Shown one piece after another: positions 1 to 7,154 of a DNA stretch of 64,000 nucleotides (its first letter is position 1; the number at the start of each line of letters is the position of its first letter). The position numbers were made by a program, and so were the translations under genes. The notes under the pieces are model-generated. The model did not search any database, had not been told where the DNA came from, and saw nothing but the letters and a program-made list of their open reading frames with translations. Source of the stretch: DAISKN01 sp963716925 (GTDB lineage Bacteria > Acidobacteriota > Vicinamibacteria > Marinacidobacterales > SMYC01); assembly GCA_963716925.1 (NCBI GenBank), contig CAVQUX010000014.1, positions 868,001 through 932,000 on the forward strand. The letters are read 5' to 3'.

Positions 1-241
1 AGCGGATGGCCTCGCAGATCACGGCCGAGCGGACCGTGAGGCCTCCCTCTGGAGGAGCCACCACGATGTGCGACGGGATGGCTCGGATGGTCGCGGTGAT
101 GGGCAGCACGATGACGAGCCCCGCCGGGCCGCCATTGAAGCTGTCTTCCGAAACGACCGCGACAGGGCGTTTTCCCGCTTGCTCGTGACCCCGCGTCGGA
201 TTGAGGTCCGCGAGCCAGATCTCCCCTCGGCCCACGCTCAT
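1..241 (-). CDS. MazF/PemK-family toxin, 3' end cut by window edge
   Basis: The first 80 residues of a MazF/PemK-type endoribonuclease are visible on the minus strand. The start is typical of the family: a GEIW-LADLNPTRGHEQAGKRPV stretch, followed by a VIVLPITATIR segment and an RSAVICEAIR strand. The family cleaves mRNA at short sequence motifs and is held inactive by a cognate antitoxin. The ATG overlaps the antitoxin TGA by one base (TGATG), so the two are almost certainly co-translated. The last roughly 30 residues lie outside the window, so intactness cannot be judged. Confidence 0.85.
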   Translation of the reverse strand, partial: MSVGRGEIWLADLNPTRGHEQAGKRPVAVVSEDSFNGGPAGLVIVLPITATIRAIPSHIVVAPPEGGLTVRSAVICEAIR

Positions 242-573
242 CAGCGCTTCTTCCGTAGGGGGCGTATGGGGCGTTTGGGGCGTTTGGAGCGAGCCACCCC
301 GTAGCCCGGTTTCGGTTCCGCCACCAAACCATCGGAAAGGGTCTGGTCCCAGAGCGAACCTTCCGTCGTCCACGCTTCCCAGCTCCGCATATCTCGCCGA
401 AGCTCCGCATAACCCGCATTCACCTCATCGAGGAATCGCTGCCGCCGATACACCTCCAGCGCCGATTTGATGACAGCCTGCATCGACCGGCCTTCCCTTT
501 CCGAAAGCCACCTCAGGAGTTCCCGGGAATCCTCGGAGATGCGAACGGTTACTTGTCGCTTATTCGGTGTCAT
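241..573 (-). CDS. Ribbon-helix-helix antitoxin partner of MazF-like toxin
   Basis: A 110-residue protein whose N-terminal 45 residues fit a ribbon-helix-helix DNA-binding domain: a short beta strand (KRQVTVRISED) followed by two helices. The C-terminal half ends in a very basic proline-rich tail and would contact the toxin. It precedes the toxin with a one-base overlap, the usual order for mazEF-type pairs. The antitoxin is expected to repress its own promoter, and an inverted repeat overlaps the -10 box immediately upstream. The exact antitoxin subfamily is not resolved. Confidence 0.75.
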   Translation of the reverse strand: MTPNKRQVTVRISEDSRELLRWLSEREGRSMQAVIKSALEVYRRQRFLDEVNAGYAELRRDMRSWEAWTTEGSLWDQTLSDGLVAEPKPGYGVARSKRPKRPIRPLRKKR

Positions 574-589
574 TTTATGTAGATGTTTC

Positions 590-619
590 AGTATACAAAA
601 TCGTATATCGCTGAGTCAA
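590..619 (-). promoter_or_regulatory. Promoter and operator of the MazF-type toxin-antitoxin pair
   Basis: Read on the minus strand, TTGACT (619-614) and TATACT (595-590) are separated by 18 bases, a good sigma-70-type promoter. The inverted repeat TATAC (592-596), six bases, GTATA (603-607) overlaps the -10 box, as expected of an autorepression operator. The antitoxin ATG at 573 lies only about 10 bases from the predicted transcription start, and no Shine-Dalgarno sequence is visible. Confidence 0.6.
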
Positions 620-653
620 GAAATGGGTCGTGCTTCTCGACCGGGCGAAGGGG

Positions 654-1622
654 TTAGATCGAGAGAACCAACTTCCCGCTGGTCTGCCGGCTCTCGAGAA
701 GACGATGGGCTTCCGCCGCCTGCACCAGAGGAAGCACCCGATCGATCTTGACCTCGAGCTCTCCGCGTTCCATCCACGAGAGAACGTCAGAGGCGCGCTC
801 CAGGATCTCGGCACGGTCCAGGTTGTAGTGCGCGAGGCTCGGGCGGGTGAGGAAGAGCGAGCCCCTTTTCGCGAGCTCGCCCGGATCGAAGGGAGGAACC
901 GGGCCGCTCGACTGGCCGTAGAGCGCCAGAAGCCCCCGGGGTCTCAACGACCGAAGGCTCTTGTCGAACGTCGTCTTCCCCACGGAATCGTAGACCACGT
1001 CGAGCCCGCGCCCGTCCGTCTCGCGGCGCGCGACCGCTTCGAAGTCCTCTTCGGTGTAGCGAATCACCACGTCCGCTCCGGCGCGCTTCGCCGCTTCCGC
1101 CTTGGCTTCGGTCGACACCGTTCCCAGGACGCGGGCGCCTCGCTTCTTCGCCATCTGCACCAGGAGGAGACCCACCCCTCCCGCCGCCGCGTGAACGAGG
1201 GCCTGGTGTCCCGGGGCCAGCGGAAACGTCGAGTGCGCGAGGTAGTGCGCCGTCATCCCCTGCAGCATCGCGGACGCGGCCGTCTCGAAGCTCACGCGCT
1301 CGGGGATCGGGACGAGCCTCCAGGCGGGCACCACGGCGAGCTCCGCGTAGGAGCCCATCGACATCGCGTAAGCGACGCGGTCGCCCGGCCGCACCTCGGT
1401 CACCTCCGGCCCCACGGCTTCCACCACCCCAGCGCCCTCGTTTCCCGGAGTGAAAGGCAACGGAAGCGGATACAAACCGGTCCGATGGTAGATGTCGATG
1501 AAGTTGACCCCCGCGGCCGAAAGCCGCACGAGGGCTTCTTTGGGCCCCGGAGTCGGCGTCTCGGTCTCTTCGAGGACCAGGACCTCCGGCCCCCCGACGG
1601 CGTGAACACGAATCGCTTTCAT
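654..1622 (-). CDS. qor: NAD(P)H:quinone oxidoreductase, zinc-independent MDR family
   Basis: A 322-residue medium-chain dehydrogenase/reductase of the quinone reductase class, which transfers electrons from NADPH to quinones or reduces reactive enones in the cytosol. The N-terminus has the family's GVNFIDIYHRTGLYP segment, then GNEGAGVVEAVG. The cofactor-binding Rossmann motif is AAAGGVGLLLVQMA near residue 145. No catalytic-zinc cysteines are present, as is normal for this branch. Length is typical. It is divergent from the transport genes at 1744, with a 121-base gap that must hold both promoters; none stands out. Substrate is inferred from family only. Confidence 0.9.
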   Translation of the reverse strand: MKAIRVHAVGGPEVLVLEETETPTPGPKEALVRLSAAGVNFIDIYHRTGLYPLPLPFTPGNEGAGVVEAVGPEVTEVRPGDRVAYAMSMGSYAELAVVPAWRLVPIPERVSFETAASAMLQGMTAHYLAHSTFPLAPGHQALVHAAAGGVGLLLVQMAKKRGARVLGTVSTEAKAEAAKRAGADVVIRYTEEDFEAVARRETDGRGLDVVYDSVGKTTFDKSLRSLRPRGLLALYGQSSGPVPPFDPGELAKRGSLFLTRPSLAHYNLDRAEILERASDVLSWMERGELEVKIDRVLPLVQAAEAHRLLESRQTSGKLVLSI

Positions 1623-1743
1623 GGTCGGCCCCCCTCGGCTGAGGTAGAAAAGCTACTGCAAAGTTGCTACTGCCGGCAACCTTTTGTTAGCATTGCCTGT
1701 TTGCTCATCCTGCCCGGTTAGGAAAGGAACGTATAGGCCGCGC

Positions 1744-2850
1744 ATGGCCAACTTGCCGCTAGCCAACATCTTCAACCGCAAGACCCGCACCACCGTCGGG
1801 ATCCTCGCCGTCGCGCTCGGGGTCTCGACCGTTCTGGTGCTCGTCGGCCTCGCTCAGGGAAGCCTCGACGAGACCGCGCAGCGCATCCAGAACGTCGGCG
1901 CCGACATCCTGTTCCAGGCGCCCGATGCCTCCGCGTTTCTCGCGATCAGCGCCGGAGTCCTCCCCGAGCGTCTCGAGCCTCTCCTTCGCGAGACGCCCGG
2001 GGTCGCGGAAGTGACCCCGGTGCTCGTGAACAACGTCACCCGCATCAAGGGCAACCAGAAATTCGTGATGATCTTCGGCATCGATCCGGAAAGCTACAAC
2101 CGCATCGGCCACGGGCTCGAGATCGTCGAGGGGCGCGGCCTCGAGCAGCCCGGCGATTTGCTGGTGGACACCGTTCTCGCGCAGGCGGATCAAATCAAGG
2201 TCGGAGACAAGCTCCAGATCATGAACCGCGATTTCGTGGTCGTGGGAATACCCAGGGCCGGCGCGGGGGTTCGCATTTACATGCGGCTCGAGGACATGCA
2301 GGCGGCGACGGCCCAGCCCGGCGACGTCTCGTTCTTCTTCGTGAAGGCGCAGGACGACCAGGACGTCGCCCAGGTGACGGCGGAGCTCGAGAAGCGCTTC
2401 GAGGGCTACAAGGTCACGGCGCTGGAGTTCCTGAGCGAAGCGATGAAAGAGAACGCCCTCGGCCTGAAAGAGTTCGTCCGGGCTCTGTCTTTCTTCGCCG
2501 CCCTCATCAGCGGCCTCGTCATCCTCCTCGCGATGTACACGACGATCATCGAACGAACCCGGGAGATCGGGATCTTGAAAGCTCTCGGCGCCAGCCGGGC
2601 GTATATCCTCAAGGTGGTGATGGCGGAGTCGTTCCTGATCTGCGTCATGGGCGTCGGCTCGGGATATCTGCTGTCGGTCCTCGGACGCTCGGCTCTACTC
2701 ACTTTCTTTCCTACGCTCACCGTCGACTTGATTCCCCGCTGGTTTCTCTACTCGGCTATCCTAGGCATCGGCGGAGGGCTCCTCGGAGCGCTCTATCCCG
2801 CGTATCGGGCGGCGAAGCTCGATCCGGTGGAAGCGCTCAACTTCGAGTGA
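1744..2850 (+). CDS. FtsX/MacB/LolC-type ABC transporter permease
   Basis: About 368 residues. One N-terminal membrane helix (after RKTRTTVGILAV) is followed by a large periplasmic MacB-type core domain and three C-terminal helices, the FtsX layout. The cytoplasmic ERTREIGILKALGAS motif, which couples to the ATPase, is clear near residue 270. The ATG at 1744 is preferred because a GGAAAGGA box lies about 15 bases upstream and the protein then starts with the usual MANLPLANIF-like sequence. The gene overlaps the ATPase gene by four bases (GTGA). Together with the LolA-like protein downstream it probably moves lipoproteins or another hydrophobic envelope substrate; export of a small molecule is the alternative. 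Confidence 0.88.
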   Translation: MANLPLANIFNRKTRTTVGILAVALGVSTVLVLVGLAQGSLDETAQRIQNVGADILFQAPDASAFLAISAGVLPERLEPLLRETPGVAEVTPVLVNNVTRIKGNQKFVMIFGIDPESYNRIGHGLEIVEGRGLEQPGDLLVDTVLAQADQIKVGDKLQIMNRDFVVVGIPRAGAGVRIYMRLEDMQAATAQPGDVSFFFVKAQDDQDVAQVTAELEKRFEGYKVTALEFLSEAMKENALGLKEFVRALSFFAALISGLVILLAMYTTIIERTREIGILKALGASRAYILKVVMAESFLICVMGVGSGYLLSVLGRSALLTFFPTLTVDLIPRWFLYSAILGIGGGLLGALYPAYRAAKLDPVEALNFE

Positions 2851-3608
2851 CCGAGGCGCCCCAAGGAAGCATGACCGAACGGGAAAGCGTTCTGAAGACC
2901 GTGGCCGTGCGCAAGGTCTATCGCACCGGCTCGCTCGACGTGCCCGCTCTCCAGGGAATCGATCTCGACGTGAAGCGCGGAGAGTTCGTCTCCATCATGG
3001 GCCCGTCGGGATGCGGAAAGACCACTCTCCTCCACATCCTCGGAGGACTCGCGCAGCCCACGTCGGGGCACGTGTTCGTGGACGGTATCGACCTCGCCGC
3101 CATCTCCGACGCCGAGAGGACCCGGCTCCGGTGCCGGAAGATCGGCTTCGTGTTCCAACGGTTCAACCTCCTCACCACCCTCACGGTGCAGGGCAACGTC
3201 GAGATCGCGCGGCAGATCTACGGCGGCAAGCCGATGAGCCGGCAGGAGGTCGGAGACCTCCTGGAAATCGTGCACTTGCGCCACAAGCTCGACTTCAAAC
3301 CGCTCGAGCTCTCGGTGGGCGAACAGCAGCGCGTCGCCATCGCGAGGGCGCTCGTGAACGAGCCCGCGATCCTCCTCGCCGACGAGCCTACGGGAAACCT
3401 CGACTCGCGAAACTCGGAGCAGGTGCTGAGGCTTCTCGCGGACGTCAACCGGGAGAAGGGCCAGACCATCGTGATGATCACCCATAACCCCCAGGCGGCG
3501 GATATGGGAAATCGCACGGTCGAGATGCTGGACGGGCAGATCGTCAGCCATGGCACCGCCCCCGAGCTCGTCCGCGAGTCGCGGGAGGCCCGCACCCGCG
3601 CGCGCTAG
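2847..3608 (+). CDS. ABC transporter ATP-binding protein, LolD/MacB family
   Basis: A 253-residue cytoplasmic ATPase that powers the permease encoded just upstream. Visible motifs are Walker A GPSGCGKTT (near residue 52), a Q-loop at VFQRFN, the signature LSVGEQQRVAIARAL (near 155), Walker B ILLADEPTGNLDS, and the switch histidine in VMITHNP. The signature reads LSVGE rather than the standard LSGGQ, a mild variant. The GTG start at 2847 overlaps the permease stop; an ATG at 2871 is an alternative start that would trim eight residues. The TGNLDS motif places it in the LolD/MacB/FtsE group. Confidence 0.93.
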   Translation: MTEAPQGSMTERESVLKTVAVRKVYRTGSLDVPALQGIDLDVKRGEFVSIMGPSGCGKTTLLHILGGLAQPTSGHVFVDGIDLAAISDAERTRLRCRKIGFVFQRFNLLTTLTVQGNVEIARQIYGGKPMSRQEVGDLLEIVHLRHKLDFKPLELSVGEQQRVAIARALVNEPAILLADEPTGNLDSRNSEQVLRLLADVNREKGQTIVMITHNPQAADMGNRTVEMLDGQIVSHGTAPELVRESREARTRAR

Positions 3609-3630
3609 ACTCCAGTCAGGGGTCCGAGAC

Positions 3631-4287
3631 ATGCAGCAGATTCGACTTGTCCTCTTCGCGCTCGCAATTTCCCTCGTCGTGGGCGCGCCCGCGTTCGCCG
3701 ATCGCCTCGACGAGATCCTGGCCGAGATGGACAAGGCGGGAAAACGGCTCAAGACGATGACCGCGGATTTCGTCCAGACGGACCACGACTTCCTTCTCAA
3801 GGACGAGGAGGAGACCCGCGGAAAACTCTACCTCGCGGTGCCCGGCCGCATCCGCTGGGAGCATGCGCCTCCCCGCGAGAAGGTGCTCCTGGTGAAGGAC
3901 GACCTCGTCCGGGTCTACAACCCCGCCGCCAGCCAGGTGCACGAGTTCCGCCGCGGCAAGGGGGCGAAGAGCGGCGGCGCCGATCTCCTCATCGGGTTCG
4001 GGAGCGGGAACGAGAGGATCCGGGAGACGCACGACGTGAGCCTTGGAGAGGAGACGAACTCAACGGTGACGATCTCCCTCGTGCCCAAGGATCCGGCGAA
4101 GTCGCTCTTCACGAAGATCGAGCTCACCCTCGACAAGAAGACCTGGACCCCGGTGCGCTCGGTGTTCCACTCGCCCAACCGCAACCGCGCGGACATCCGC
4201 TTCGAGAACGTGGTTCTGAACCGCGATCTGCCCCCGGGGACGTTCGAGTTGAAACTGCCCGCGAACGTCGAGATCATTCGAAACTGA
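3631..4287 (+). CDS. LolA-like periplasmic lipoprotein carrier
   Basis: A 218-residue secreted protein with a clear signal peptide (MQQIRLVLFALAISLVVGAPAFA, predicted cleavage before DRLDE). The mature part matches the LolA fold: an early MTADFVQ segment, GKLYLAVPGRIRWE, and a beta-rich remainder with LTLDKKTWTP. LolA carries lipoproteins from the inner-membrane Lol transporter to the outer membrane. It lies 22 bases after the ATPase gene, so the permease, ATPase and carrier form one set. LolA-like proteins of this size in related phyla have also been linked to other envelope lipids, so the cargo is inferred. Confidence 0.85.
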   Translation: MQQIRLVLFALAISLVVGAPAFADRLDEILAEMDKAGKRLKTMTADFVQTDHDFLLKDEEETRGKLYLAVPGRIRWEHAPPREKVLLVKDDLVRVYNPAASQVHEFRRGKGAKSGGADLLIGFGSGNERIRETHDVSLGEETNSTVTISLVPKDPAKSLFTKIELTLDKKTWTPVRSVFHSPNRNRADIRFENVVLNRDLPPGTFELKLPANVEIIRN

Positions 4288-4288
4288 G

Positions 4289-5341
4289 ATGCGCTTTCAT
4301 CCCTTGCGAGCCCAGACCCGTTTGCGCGAGCTCTGGATGATCGCCAAGGGGTTGGCATCGACGAGGCATCCGATCCTGGCCCACGTGGTCCCCATGCGGC
4401 GGTGCAATCTCGCCTGCACCTACTGCAACGAGTACGACGACTTCTCGGCCCCCGTCCCTATCGAGGAGATGAACCGGCGGATCGACCACCTGGGCAAGCT
4501 CGGGACCGCGATCGTGACCATCAGTGGAGGCGAGCCGACGCTTCATCCCGATCTCGACGAGATCATCCGGAGGATCCGGAAGAACGGGATGATCGCGGGT
4601 CTCATCACCAACGGCTACTTCCTGACGCCGGAGAGAATCGACCGGCTGAACCGCGCCGGGCTCCAGCACCTTCAGATCAGCATCGACAACGTGAACCCCG
4701 ACGACGTCTCCAAGAAGTCGCTCAAGGTCCTTGACCAGAAGCTCCGGAACCTGGCGGAGCACGCGCACTTCTACGTGAACATCAACTCCGTCATCGGAAG
4801 CGGAATCAAGGACCCGGAGGACGCCGTCGCCGTGGCCGAGCGCGCCGTCGCTCTCGGATTCTCGACCACTCTCGGGATCATCCACGACGGCTCGGGAAAG
4901 CTCGTTCCTCTGGGCGCGAAGGAGATGTCGGTCTACGACCGGCTGCGGGCGCACGGAAAGAAGAGCTACGCCCGCTTTCTCGGGTTTCGCGAGGACCTGG
5001 CGCACGGCCGGCCCCACAACTGGCGCTGCCGCGCCGGCGGCCGCTACCTCTATATCTGCGAGGACGGGAAGGTGCATCTCTGTTCGCAGCAGCGGGGCTA
5101 TCCGGGCGTACCTCTCGTCGAGTACACCGTCGATGATCTGAAGCGTGAGTTCGACAAGCCCAAGACCTGTGCTCGCTACTGCACCATCGCCTGCGTCCAG
5201 ATCGTGGGACTGTTCGACAACTGGCGCGCGCCTCAGGCGGGCGACCCCTACGTGTCGCGTCGGCAGAAGGATGCGTCCCATCCGGTTCCGGCCCGCGTCG
5301 ACGCCAATCTCGAGCCCCAGACGACACAACTCGGCCGGTGA
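4289..5341 (+). CDS. Radical SAM protein with SPASM-like C-terminal cysteines
   Basis: A 350-residue radical SAM enzyme. The cluster motif CNLACTYC (near residue 39) binds the [4Fe-4S] that cleaves S-adenosylmethionine, followed by the TISGGEPTLHPD motif. The C-terminal third holds further cysteines (WRCRAGG, YICEDGKVHLC, CARYCTIAC) that look like an auxiliary-cluster domain of the SPASM/twitch type. It starts one base after the LolA-like stop codon, so it is in the same transcript as the Lol-like set. The substrate cannot be told from the sequence; membership in a lipid or peptide modification pathway is only suggested by the neighbours. Confidence 0.85.
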   Translation: MRFHPLRAQTRLRELWMIAKGLASTRHPILAHVVPMRRCNLACTYCNEYDDFSAPVPIEEMNRRIDHLGKLGTAIVTISGGEPTLHPDLDEIIRRIRKNGMIAGLITNGYFLTPERIDRLNRAGLQHLQISIDNVNPDDVSKKSLKVLDQKLRNLAEHAHFYVNINSVIGSGIKDPEDAVAVAERAVALGFSTTLGIIHDGSGKLVPLGAKEMSVYDRLRAHGKKSYARFLGFREDLAHGRPHNWRCRAGGRYLYICEDGKVHLCSQQRGYPGVPLVEYTVDDLKREFDKPKTCARYCTIACVQIVGLFDNWRAPQAGDPYVSRRQKDASHPVPARVDANLEPQTTQLGR

Positions 5342-5354
5342 GCCACTCTGCAGG

Positions 5355-5383
5355 TTGTGCAAGGAAATCGTCCTTGCTAAAGT
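5355..5383 (+). promoter_or_regulatory. Probably leaderless promoter with palindromic operator for AbrB/PIN pair
   Basis: TTGTGC (5355-5360) and TAAAGT (5378-5383) are 17 bases apart. A perfect 7-base inverted repeat, GCAAGGA (5359-5365) and TCCTTGC (5371-5377) around AATCG, fills the spacer. The GTG start codon at 5390 coincides with the expected transcription start, so the message is probably leaderless. The palindrome is the likely binding site of the AbrB-type antitoxin. Confidence 0.6.
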
Positions 5384-5389
5384 AAGGGC

Positions 5390-5674
5390 GTGGCCAAAGT
5401 GACGAGCAAGCTCCAGGTGACGATCCCCAGGGCCCTTGCGACCGAATACGAGATCGAGCCTGGCGACGACATCGAGTGGTCCGCGTCCGGCGATGCTATC
5501 CGTGTCAGTCCCGCGGCGAAGACGCGCGAACTGGATGTGAACGCGCGTCTGCGCCTTTTCGATCAAGCGACCCGCCGTCAACGAGAACGCGAACAAGCCA
5601 CGAACCGGCCCCGAGGGGGCGCCGACCGCGGATGGACCCGCGAAGAGCTCTACGATCGTGGCCGATCTCGTTGA
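5390..5674 (+). CDS. AbrB/SpoVT-type antitoxin of PIN toxin
   Basis: A 94-residue protein whose first 45 residues form a swapped-hairpin AbrB domain (KVTSKLQVTIPRALATEYEIEPGDDIEW), the DNA-binding fold of many VapB antitoxins. The C-terminal half is charged and rich in arginine, as expected for the toxin-wrapping arm. It begins with GTG directly at the predicted transcription start. The 3' end overlaps the PIN toxin gene by 17 bases, so translation is coupled. Confidence 0.85.
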   Translation: MAKVTSKLQVTIPRALATEYEIEPGDDIEWSASGDAIRVSPAAKTRELDVNARLRLFDQATRRQREREQATNRPRGGADRGWTREELYDRGRSR

Positions 5675-6098
5675 TACGAACGTCCTGGTCTATCGCTTCG
5701 ATCCAAGGTTTCCTGGGAAGCAGGCGCGCGCGGAATCGATCCTTCGAGAAGGAATCGCAGCGGATTCCATCCGCGTCGCCCACCAGGCCATCGTCGAGTT
5801 CTTTCCGGCAGTGACGCGCCCTCAGCAAGGTGGTTTACCGCTCCTGTCAGCCGACGATGCGCGCCGTGAAACCGAAGAGCTTCTCGCTCAGCTCAAGGTT
5901 CTCTATCCCAACGAGGAGTTGCTCCGACTCGCTCTGAGGGGACAAGCTGCCTATCCGTTGAGCTGGTTCGACGCCCATATGTGGGCCTATGCCGAACACT
6001 ACGGGCTTTTGCGACTCGTTTCGGAAGACTTTCAATCCGGGCGAATGTACGGGTCGGTGCTCGCTGTCGATCCGTTCGAGACCGACTTGACCAGTTGA
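5658..6098 (+). CDS. PIN-domain ribonuclease toxin (VapC-like)
   Basis: A 146-residue PIN-domain protein. The first acidic residue is in VDTNVLVYRFD at the N-terminus, a mid-protein Glu follows in AIVEFF, and the third acidic cluster is WFDAHMWAYAE with a final SEDF. This is the four-acid Mg2+ site of PIN nucleases, which cut tRNA or rRNA. The LVDTNVLVYRFD opening is that of the VapC-type group often paired with AbrB antitoxins. Overlap with the antitoxin gene confirms the pair. All catalytic acids appear present, so the toxin is probably functional. Confidence 0.87.
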   Translation: MADLVDTNVLVYRFDPRFPGKQARAESILREGIAADSIRVAHQAIVEFFPAVTRPQQGGLPLLSADDARRETEELLAQLKVLYPNEELLRLALRGQAAYPLSWFDAHMWAYAEHYGLLRLVSEDFQSGRMYGSVLAVDPFETDLTS

Positions 6099-6108
6099 AA
6101 GCCGGCGA

Positions 6109-6519
6109 ATGGCGGGCGTAACATCCGCTCGCCAGCTCAGCATTCATTCCATGATCGGGACGAGCCTCGGCCACTACCGCATCGTCGAGAAGATCGGGGC
6201 GGGGGGAATGGGCGAGTTCTTTCGAGCGACCGACACCAAGCTAGGGCGCGACGTCGCCATCAAGATCCTGAGCGGCGAGTTCGCCGACGCCGGCGACAAG
6301 ATGATGGTCGTCTCCCTCGAGACCGACCCCACCTTCACCGCGACGAAGGCGCGTGTCCTCTTCGCGGATCCCTACGTAAAGCAAGATTGGTTCCTTGCCA
6401 ACTACGATGTCAGCCCAGACGGCCAGAGTTTCCTTATGATGAAGAGCGAAGGCGTGGAGGCGGCGCGGCTGGTCCTCGTCCAGAACTGGCCCGAGCTGCT
6501 GAAGCCATCCAGGGACTGA
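6109..6519 (+). pseudogene. Internally deleted Ser/Thr protein kinase remnant
   Basis: The reading frame joins the two ends of a larger protein. Codons from about 6151 encode the start of a bacterial Ser/Thr kinase (GHYRIVEKIGAGGMGEFFRATDTKLGRDVAIKIL: the glycine loop and the ATP-binding lysine). Almost immediately, from about 6300, the sequence becomes the extreme C-terminus of a WD40/TolB-like repeat region (NYDVSPDGQSFLMMKS, then NWPELLK). The catalytic loop, activation segment, membrane helix and most of the propeller are missing. Kinases of this layout are normally 800-900 residues, so roughly 2 kb has been lost in frame. It sits between toxin-antitoxin and Uma2 genes in an accessory patch. 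Confidence 0.75.
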
Positions 6520-6608
6520 GAGCGAAGTTGGTTCTCCTTGGTCGAGAACAGTATCATCGCCCGAGTCTCGCGGTTTGGGATGCGATTGACCTAGGATATG
6601 CTTGGGTT

Positions 6609-7121
6609 ATGGAGCGCGGCACTCTGATCCCGGTGGAGGAATACCTCTCGACGAGCTATCGTCCCGACCGGGAGTATGTCGATGGGACACTCCTCGAGCG
6701 CAACGTGGGGGAAAGAGATCCCAGTGAACTGCAGATGGCCTTGAGCGCCTACCTATTTAATCGGCGAAGAGAACTCAACATCCACGTCTTCCCTGAGCAA
6801 AGAGTTCAGGTCAAGCCGACTCGATTCCGCGTCCCGGACGTTTGTGTCACGGGCGACAAGCCGCGGGAGCAGATCCTCACCTCTCCCCCGTTCCTATGTG
6901 TGGAGATTCTCTCGAAGGATGACCGGATGTCCGAGATGCAGGAGCGCATCGACGATTACCTCTCTTTTGGCGTGCGTTACGTGTGGGTCATCGATCCGAG
7001 GACCAAGCGGGCGTACGTCCATACCTCGGAGGGTATCCGCGAAGCGAAAGAAGCCCTGCGGACGCAGAATCCGGACATCGTGGTACCCCTGGACGAGCTA
7101 TTCACGCAGTCAGGCGGGTAG
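6609..7121 (+). CDS. Uma2-family (DUF820) putative nuclease
   Basis: A 170-residue protein of the Uma2 family, which has a PD-(D/E)XK restriction-endonuclease-like fold. Seen are the N-terminal VEEYLSTSYRPDREYVDGTLLERN, the VPDVCV strand with the first catalytic Asp, and CVEILSKDDR with the second acidic residue and downstream basic positions; the C-terminal YVWVIDPRTKRAYVH strand is also typical. The family is abundant in cyanobacteria and in accessory regions of other bacteria; its biological role is unsettled. The ATG at 6609 matches the usual family N-terminus, although the frame is open further upstream. Confidence 0.85.
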   Translation: MERGTLIPVEEYLSTSYRPDREYVDGTLLERNVGERDPSELQMALSAYLFNRRRELNIHVFPEQRVQVKPTRFRVPDVCVTGDKPREQILTSPPFLCVEILSKDDRMSEMQERIDDYLSFGVRYVWVIDPRTKRAYVHTSEGIREAKEALRTQNPDIVVPLDELFTQSGG

Positions 7122-7154
7122 GACCAAGAACCCGCGTCGCGGGAGGTATGACCC

